Assembly: GCA_003290165.1 (NCBI GenBank)
Contig: QNQO01000558.1
Coordinates: 496,001 to 560,000, forward strand
DNA from: Berberis thunbergii
Taxonomy: Eukaryota > Streptophyta > Magnoliopsida > Ranunculales > Berberidaceae
Direction: 5' to 3'
Length of the DNA: 64,000 nucleotides
This document shows positions 57,340 through 64,000 of the stretch, one piece after another. The position numbers and the translations under genes are program-made. The first letter of the stretch is position 1, and each line of letters opens with the position of its first letter. The notes under the pieces are model-generated. The model saw only the letters and a list, made by a program, of their open reading frames with translations, was not told where the DNA came from and did not search any database.

Positions 57340-57590
57340 AATGTGCTCATGTGACACGTATGGTTGGGGCTGCTACAATTTATGTATCACCAGGAAGAAA
57401 TTTGCTTAACAGTGTTGCATTTGGTGGAGAGTGCAAAAATTCTAACATCAATTTCTGGTAACCCCATCAGATTACAATATTATTGGCAACAAAGCGAACC
57501 GGGTTAAGTTAGACAAGGTCAATGGGGTTTACATGGAGGGACCATTGCTGGACAAGGTGCCTCTTTGTGGGCTTGTAAATACTCACTGAC
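57340..57590 (+). pseudogene. Polygalacturonase fragment, opposite strand
   Basis: The plus strand reads GAATIYVSPGRNLLNSVAFG then [10 protein letters not shown], a stop, and in shifted frames NWVKLDKVNGV and GQGASLWACK. These match exon 1 of the intact gene ([20 protein letters not shown]). Stops and frameshifts. Its inverted orientation relative to its neighbours suggests local rearrangement. Confidence 0.8.
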
Positions 57591-57810
57591 CGATACAACT
57601 CACACATACATGAACCATCAACTGATCAACTGAATATAGATTATAAGCACATCTCTTAAAACTCTCACAGAAACACAATTGAATTTCCATTACATACTTC
57701 AATTTAAAGTGAACTTTCTAACAAACAATATCATATTAATAATTTAATACGAATGAATATATATTGTTACATTTCTGATAAGAGTAACATAGATTTTAAT
57801 CTCGGTGTGC

Positions 57811-59348
57811 CTAGAGACAGCTTGATGGCTTAACAACACCGTAAGAAGATCCATCTGCACTTGTACAAGAAGATGATGCAGCTTGATTTTGATAGGTCAG
57901 ATCAACATCGTTCAATGTAATCCCACTGCAAGGAATTTTACTGCTGCAATCAAATTTGACCGCAACTTTGGTTGCTGACGTTCCTTGAATAGCTTTATAT
58001 GCCACATTGCTGATTTTAACACCAGACACCTGATCAGGAAGAAGAAACGTAATCACAATGTATCAATAACTTGAGATTAGGATCATTTTAAAAGTTTGCT
58101 TCAAATTGTATAAGGATGTCGTTACATTGGCAATGCATGTAGTATGTAGTTGTACCTTGTCAGGGCAGTCTTCTTCATGGGGACAGTAGTTCTGGTCAAT
58201 TATAATAGGGTTTTTGACATTAGTCATCGTAGCCCCTTGGAAAAGGACCCCATTGACGAAGCCAGTGCTAGGCCTTGCCCATGTCTTTATCCTCAGTCCA
58301 TTCTCAGAACCTGTAAAGGAAGCTGTTTTGACTGTCACATTTTGCACCCCTTGTTCATTGAACTCTTTGCCGAGACTTCCTATGCTGCAATGTCAGAAGT
58401 GAACACCAATGTTCAAGACTGTATGAAATTGATCAGATGAAAGGAAGATATTATTTAATTCGTTTATAGTTATAGTATATGTCTGACCTGATCCCATGTC
58501 CTGGACCACAAGAAATGCTTTCGATCCACAAGTTTGTAGTACCAGGGCCAATGGATATGCAATCATCTCCTGTCTTGATCACAGCCCCCCTGATAGTCAC
58601 ACCCTTTGATGATTGCACATGTATACCGTCTGTGTTGGGACTATTGCCCGAGGCTGTGACCTGTACATTTTGAACCTTGACGCTCTCACAATTGTCAATG
58701 ACAATGTGATACAGTTGGCTGTTTATGGATGTTAATCCTTTGATGACAATGTCTTTTGAATCGTTGAACTCAAGTGACTGCACAAAACAAAACACAATAT
58801 TAGAAATATATCATTGGTTCATAAATGGAGTCGACTAAGTCATTTAAGCAATCAATATTAATGTGCATGAGAGTAGTTATTGTACGTACCGTGGCTCCAT
58901 TCGGACAGCTTTTGCCAGAACCAGTCTTGCAAGCCCACAAAGCAACACCTTGTCCATCCATGGTCCCTCCATTTATAGTAACCCCATTGACCTTCTCAAA
59001 CTTAACCCAGTTCCCTTTGTTGCCAATTGTATTGTAGTTTGATGGAGCAACCAGAGTTCCATCCAACACAAAATTGATGTTTGAATTCTTGCACCCTCCA
59101 CCAAATACAACACTGTTTAGCAAATATTTTCCCTGTGGCACGTAGATAGTAGCAGACCCAACAGAGTTACAAGCGGCTGCCCATGCATTAAGGAAGTATT
59201 TGGTTGAATCTGTCTTGCCATCAGGTATAGCTCCTAACTGAACCACATTAGTAGTGTACCCTCCCTCTCCATTCGCAAACGACGATGATGCATAATGAAA
59301 TACGATCAAGAAGAGAAGTGAGATGTAAATATTCATGGTGTTCTTCAT
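57811..59348 (-). CDS. Exopolygalacturonase (GH28), intact
   Basis: Four exons: 59348-58890, 58777-58488, 58384-58156, 58029-57811; 1197 nt, 398 aa, all GT..AG with consistent phase. An N-terminal signal peptide ([20 protein letters not shown]) directs secretion to the cell wall. GH28 motifs are in order: NTDGIHV (about 220), GDDCISIG (about 240), GPGHGISIGSLG across the exon 2/3 border (about 260), and RIKTW (about 290), which include the catalytic aspartates, histidine and substrate-binding Arg-Lys. The sequence resembles pollen exopolygalacturonases, which trim galacturonic acid from pectin during tube growth; pollen expression is inference. ATG at 59348 is chosen because it aligns with the start of the related fragment at 55873; ATG at 59366 or 59336 is possible. 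Confidence 0.94.
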
Positions 59349-59419
59349 TTTACTTTTGATATACAATGCAAAGAAGATTAAGTTGTTGTTGATGATGAAG
59401 GTTGGGAGAAATGATGAAG

Positions 59420-59428
59420 TATTTATAA
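59420..59428 (-). promoter_or_regulatory. TATA box of the exopolygalacturonase gene
   Basis: Minus-strand TTATAAATA about 75 bp upstream of the chosen ATG. The identical context (CCCTTATAAATACTTCAT) is present upstream of the first-exon pseudogene near 56000. Confidence 0.65.
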
Positions 59429-60228
59429 GGGTTTTTTAGTTAGTGCGGTAGGCTGAAATTTGTAGCAGCAAATCCCGGCGAGATTATTACAAAGGTGTTA
59501 ACAAGGAATCATGCCATGCAATGTACTGCAGTTAGCGTGACCGGTAAGAATTTGGAAAGCACAAACCACAAATGAATGAATGAATTTCCAGAAAAAACAG
59601 GTAAAGTGCCAAACACAAAATCCTATTCCCATACTTTGAAAACATATTATATATAGTAACCATACTGTATTGTTTTTTAATTGTACTATACAGACACTGT
59701 TTGCCAACACAAAAAAGACATCCCTCCTGAGAAAAGGTAGCACGTTTTGCAATTGTTTGTAAAGTCAGGCTTCCTCAGAATGGTTTTGCTTTTTCTTTTC
59801 TTTCCTACATTCCACCAATTTTGGTAGAGAGTCCTGTTGTTATTACTGTTGTTGTCATGTATTATTCCACTTTATCCTCTCTTTGTTCTAACTAATAAAC
59901 TTAATTTTATGGATGAAGGTTGGTTACTACAGCAATTTCAACATGTGGTTTGTTACACAGACCTATATAAATCTGCTGAGTTCACTCGGATAGCCGCCAT
60001 AATGGACAATGAAAAAACGGTTACTCATGCATGATCGTCAGGTCAACCATTGGTTGATGTAAGCGAAAATTCCAGGAGCAGAATTTCATATTAAGCACAA
60101 GTATAAACAGATTGAAAAGTTATTATTTTGCTTGCAACCATGAAAGTCATTCCACAACTTTCTTAGGAAAATTATTTTGCACTATTTCTTTGCATCTCAT
60201 CGAGGACCTCTTTGTGTCGAGTTGGAAC

Positions 60229-63200
60229 TATTAGGCACAGAATCAAAACAATTTAAGTAACTTGAGAGAATACTTCACTTCCTTGAGTATTATCATCACA
60301 GGCATATATAGCCTTACAAGAAGTAACTGAAAGCAACTACCTACCCACTTAAAGCACTACTCTAGTGCTTGGTACATGATCTATCTACATACCCTACAAA
60401 CTAGGGAAGTCTATCTACAACCAAACTCAAACATCCTCTCCTAAACTAACTGCTAGAAGCAATCAGTTCAAAGTTGGAACCTTACACACACCCAACAGCT
60501 CTCTTAGCTCCTCAAACATGTCCAACTTAAGAGGTTTGGTCATAACATCAGCTACTTGATCTTTTGAATCGCAATGAACCAGCTTTACCTTCCCTGCCTT
60601 GGTAAGATCACGTAAGAATGGAAACGAACATCAATATGCTTACTTCGACCATGTAAAACTGGATTCTTTGAAAGCTTGATTGTTGAACTATTATCACACC
60701 AAATAGTAATGCAACTTTTTAGAGAAGAGTGACCAAGTTGAGCTAAAACCCTCTTCATCCACATACCTTGAGTAGCACATGACACAACAGCTACGTACTC
60801 TGCTTCAGTGGTGGACAGAGTGACGATTGGCCACTTCTTTGATGCCCATGCTGCTGCTCCTCCACTCAAACAGAACACATATCCAGACGTACTCTTCCTG
60901 TCATTCACATCACCGGCATAGTCGCTATCTATGTAGGCTGTCAACTCTGCAACACTCTTTTTTTTTGTAGAATATACCCAAGTCCAATGTTGCTTTCACA
61001 TAACGAAGAGTCCTCTTCACAACCTGAGAATGCATTTCAGTTGGGTTTGACATGTATCTACTAGCAAGTGACACCACATACATCAAATCAGGTCTTGTCA
61101 CAGTGAGATACAACAAGTTGCCCACCATTTGCTTGAATGCAGTGGCATCAACTCTACTCCCCTCCTCATCTTTCAACACTTTAATTCAGGAACAATTGGA
61201 TTGCTCACTCCATTGCACCGTTCCAAACCAAACCTTTCCAATACTGCCTTTGCAAACTTCTTCTGACTGATATATATACCTTCTGAGCATTGCAATACTT
61301 CTACACCAAGAAAGTATCTCATCTTGCCAAGACCAGTCATATCAAACTCTTGTTTCATGGAGTGCTTAAAATCAGTGATCATGCTCTCACAACTCGCAGT
61401 GAAAATCAAATCATCCACATATAAACTTACTATTAAAATGTTACCTCTTTCACCAGTCTTGACGAACAAAGTATATATGTTCAGATTCACACTTTTCGAA
61501 ACCTTGTTTGAAGGAGTAGGTCTCAATTCTGCTGAACCACGCCCTCGGTGCTTGTTTGAGTCCATACAAGGCCTTTCTAAGCTTGTACACCTTTGCATCT
61601 TCTCCCTTCTTCACATACCCTTGAGGTTGATCAACATAAACATCTTCACTTAGCTCCCCATGAAGAAATGCACTTTTTACGTCTAATTGATAAATGCTCC
61701 AGTCTTTCTGTGCTGCTAATGCTATAATCATTCTAATGGTGTCCCACCTAGCAACATGAGCATAAACCTCAGTGTAATTCACACCAAATTTCTGCGCATA
61801 CCCCTTTGCAACCAAGCGGGCTTTGTACTTGTCTACCTGCCCATATTCATTATACTTTGTCTTGAATATCCACTTAACTCCAATTGTCTTCATTCCTTTT
61901 GGTAGTTCAGTAAGCTTGCATGTGTCATTCTTCTCTATGGCTTGAATTTCAGAACACATTGCATCACACCATTTTGAATCCACAACTGCTTCCTCAAAGC
62001 TCACTGGATCCACATTTTCATAAAATACAGCAAAGCTGTGAGCTTCGTCACCTACTGCCCCACTCAAATCTACTCCTAATGTGTAATCTTCCAAGTATCC
62101 ATGCCTCCTTTTATTTCTTACTACTCTTGGCTGAACATCAAGGACATTTGAACCACCGCTACCACTTGAATCATCACTGACAATGCTGTTTTCACCAGCA
62201 TTGTCACCAGTAGTGTCACCAGCATTGACACCAGCATTGTCTACACCATCACTGCCACTTGAACCATCACCATCATCTTTGTCATCCCCCCAATACAGTA
62301 CCTCAAGCTTGGACTCTCCAACACATCTCCTCCCCCAATCCCAAACAACATGTTCTTCAAAGACTGCATCTCTACTCAGAATGATTTTCTTTGAAATGGG
62401 ATTGTACAATCTATAAGCCTTTGATTCCTCACTCACACCAAGTAAGACACATTTGCAGCTTTTGTCACCCAGTTTGTTTCTCTTTGCATCAGGAATGTGA
62501 ACATGAGCGACACAGCCGAACACTCTGAAGTAATCCACACTTGGTTTAACTCCGCTCCATGCTTCTTCAGGAGTGACATTTTGCACCACTATAGTAGGAC
62601 TTCTGTTAAGAACATGAGTGACCCAATTAACACCTTCTGGCAAGAATTTCTTGGGGATTTTCTTCTCGGACAATATGTTGCGGACAAGGTTCATGATTAT
62701 TTGATTTCGTCGTTCAGCTACTCCGTTTTGTTGAGGAGTGTACGCAGCAGTGAGTTGTCTCTTGATGTCGTTTGTCTAACAATACACCTTGAACTCATTG
62801 GATGTGAATTCTCCACCCCTGTCAGTTCTTAAGCAAGAAATAAAGGAACCAGTTTCCTTCTCAACCAAGAATTTGAAACACTTGAACATTGTGAATGTTT
62901 CTGACTTCTCAGATAGAAAATAAACCCACATTTTTCTAGAGTAATCATCGATAAAACTGAGAAGATACCTTTTGCCACTGTTCGAAGTAGGTGTGATTGG
63001 TCTGCAAAGATCAGAGTGTACCAACTGAAACTTGTGTGATGCCCTCCATGAACTCCTTTTAGGAAAAGGATCCCGCTTTTGCTTTCCTACCAAACAATCA
63101 TGACAAACTTCTGTGGAAGCTTTGAATTGCGGCAGCCCTTTCACCATCTTCCCATAACTCAGTGTTCGAAGACTTTTATAGTTCAAGTGACCATTACCGG

Positions 63201-64000
63201 CGGTGCCAAAGATGTGTGATATTGTCTGAGTCTGCTCGAAGACAGGTTTGAGTGTCCATGACTACAACATTAGCAAGAAGGACAAACATTCTGTTTGCTG
63301 TCATTAGTGTTTGCATGATCAACCCCTTTCTTGAATGATAGACTTTACACACTCCATGTTGTATAAGGATGGCCAGATTCTTCTCTTGTAATTGACCTAT
63401 ACTCAGTAAATTATTTCGTAACTCTGAAACATAATAAACTTCAGTAATCACCTGAGTTAAGCCATCAATCCTCATCTTGATATTGCCCTTCCCCATCACT
63501 GGCATCCTTGTGTCATTGCCGAGCTTGACTGTGTCTGTAATCCTCGTCAAGGTGAGTAAACCACTTCTTGTTGCCGCACATATGGTTGCTGCAACCTGAA
63601 TCAATGAACCAAACATCTTCTCTTTTCGAATCATTAGTGTCAACATACCCCATGAGAAGCATCTCCTCTTCTTATTCTATCTCATAGTTGGCTTGCTTGT
63701 CCCAATTAGGACATTCCCACTGAAAGTGTCCCAACTTATGACACTTGAAGCACTCCATAGTAGCTTTGTTTAGAGGTTGTCGTCCTCTACCTCTTCCTCG
63801 GCCTCGAGCTACATATCCCCTTCCTCTGCTGCTTCCTTCAAACCTGTCCTTATGAGAAACTTTCAAAGCTTGTTCTTCTCTTATATCTCCATTGTGTTGA
63901 TTCAATCTCTGCTCATGAACCAAAAGGCTACTTTCTAGCTCATCTATTGTCAACAAATCGAGGTCATTGGACTCCTCAATCGAGCACACGACATAATCAA
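60229..64000 (-). mobile_element. Ty1/copia retrotransposon (copia-2), 5' end outside the window
   Basis: Minus-strand element. The 3' LTR is 60433-60229 (205 bp, TGTTTGAG...CCTAATA), preceded by the polypurine tract TTTAGGAGAGGA (60445-60434). GGAAC at 60224-60228 corresponds to the GTTCC duplication flanking the solo LTR at 50955. The coding region runs from 60585 past the window edge. Its LTRs are much shorter than those of copia-1 and its protein differs, so it belongs to another copia lineage. Confidence 0.85.
60585..64000 (-). pseudogene. copia-2 gag-pol polyprotein, inactivated
   Basis: From the window edge: gag C-terminus with an RGRGRGRGR stretch and zinc knuckle CFKCHKLGHFQWEC, a TAA, then protease (FIDSGCSNHMCGN) with a frameshift at about 63520, and VYYVSELRNNLLSIGQL. 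Integrase follows: CHDCLVGKQKRDPF, FIDDYSRKMWVYFL, LRTDRGGEFTSNEF, a stop near 62778, FGCVAHVHIPD. RT: KWIFKTKYNEYGQVDKYKAR, QLDVKSAFLHGEL, KALYGLKQAPRAW, a frame break near 61450, SLYVDDLIF. RNase H: TSGYVFCLSGGAAAWASKKW, STTEAEYVA, WCDNSS. At least three breaks. Confidence 0.93.

Overview
This window is nuclear DNA from a flowering plant, probably a eudicot. The genes are split by AT-rich introns with GT..AG borders. They are plant-specific or plant-typical: a chloroplast outer-envelope OEP37, a PLS-class PPR protein, a NIPA-type magnesium transporter, a noncanonical Rubisco small-subunit remnant and an exopolygalacturonase. About 60% of the window is transposon-derived. I could not identify the species.

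Layout. 1-1656 (minus): a decayed rbcS-like fragment (1-356) lies downstream of, and possibly inside an intron of, a NIPA gene whose first two exons are at 1656-1473 and 842-786. 2721-4496 (plus): an intact, intronless E-class PPR gene. 5543-15.46 kb (minus): a complete delta-COP (coatomer) gene, 528 aa, with a LARD-like LTR element in its largest intron. 16575-22098 (minus): a complete six-exon OEP37 gene, 325 aa. 22.2-23.65 kb: AT-rich repeats and a MITE-like hairpin.

23990-40498 is one large non-autonomous CACTA element. It has CACTACACCAAAA termini, palindromic subterminal repeats and a GAG target duplication, and it sits inside a LINE-derived sequence. It has captured pieces of an exportin-1 (XPO1/CRM1) gene. 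One XPO1 exon is split by a second, related CACTA-like element (about 26545-33580). That inner element carries recognisable pieces of at least six unrelated genes: an ABF/AREB bZIP factor, an ABC1K kinase, UDP-GlcNAc pyrophosphorylase, an OSCA/CSC1 channel, a WD40 (BRWD-like) protein, and a nearly complete guanylate kinase with a TATA-like box.

40.26-55.6 kb is a second mosaic. A segment (CACTA 3' end + LINE ORF1 + TRIM element) occurs twice, 11,120 bp apart. Between the copies lies a 6.35-kb Ty1/copia element (TSD GATAG) that split the last exon of a polygalacturonase pseudogene and itself carries a 952-bp hAT-type element (TSD CTTTGAAG). A solo LTR and a LINE reverse-transcriptase remnant follow.

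55.6-59.4 kb is a small polygalacturonase cluster: one intact gene (59348-57811) and at least two broken relatives. 60229-64000 is a second, minus-strand copia element running off the window end; its 3' LTR and flanking DNA match the solo LTR near 51 kb.

The intact cellular genes (PPR, delta-COP, OEP37, polygalacturonase) have unrelated jobs: organelle RNA processing, Golgi-ER vesicle coating, plastid envelope pore, pectin breakdown. There is no operon logic. The notable biology is the nested transposon that accumulates host gene fragments.
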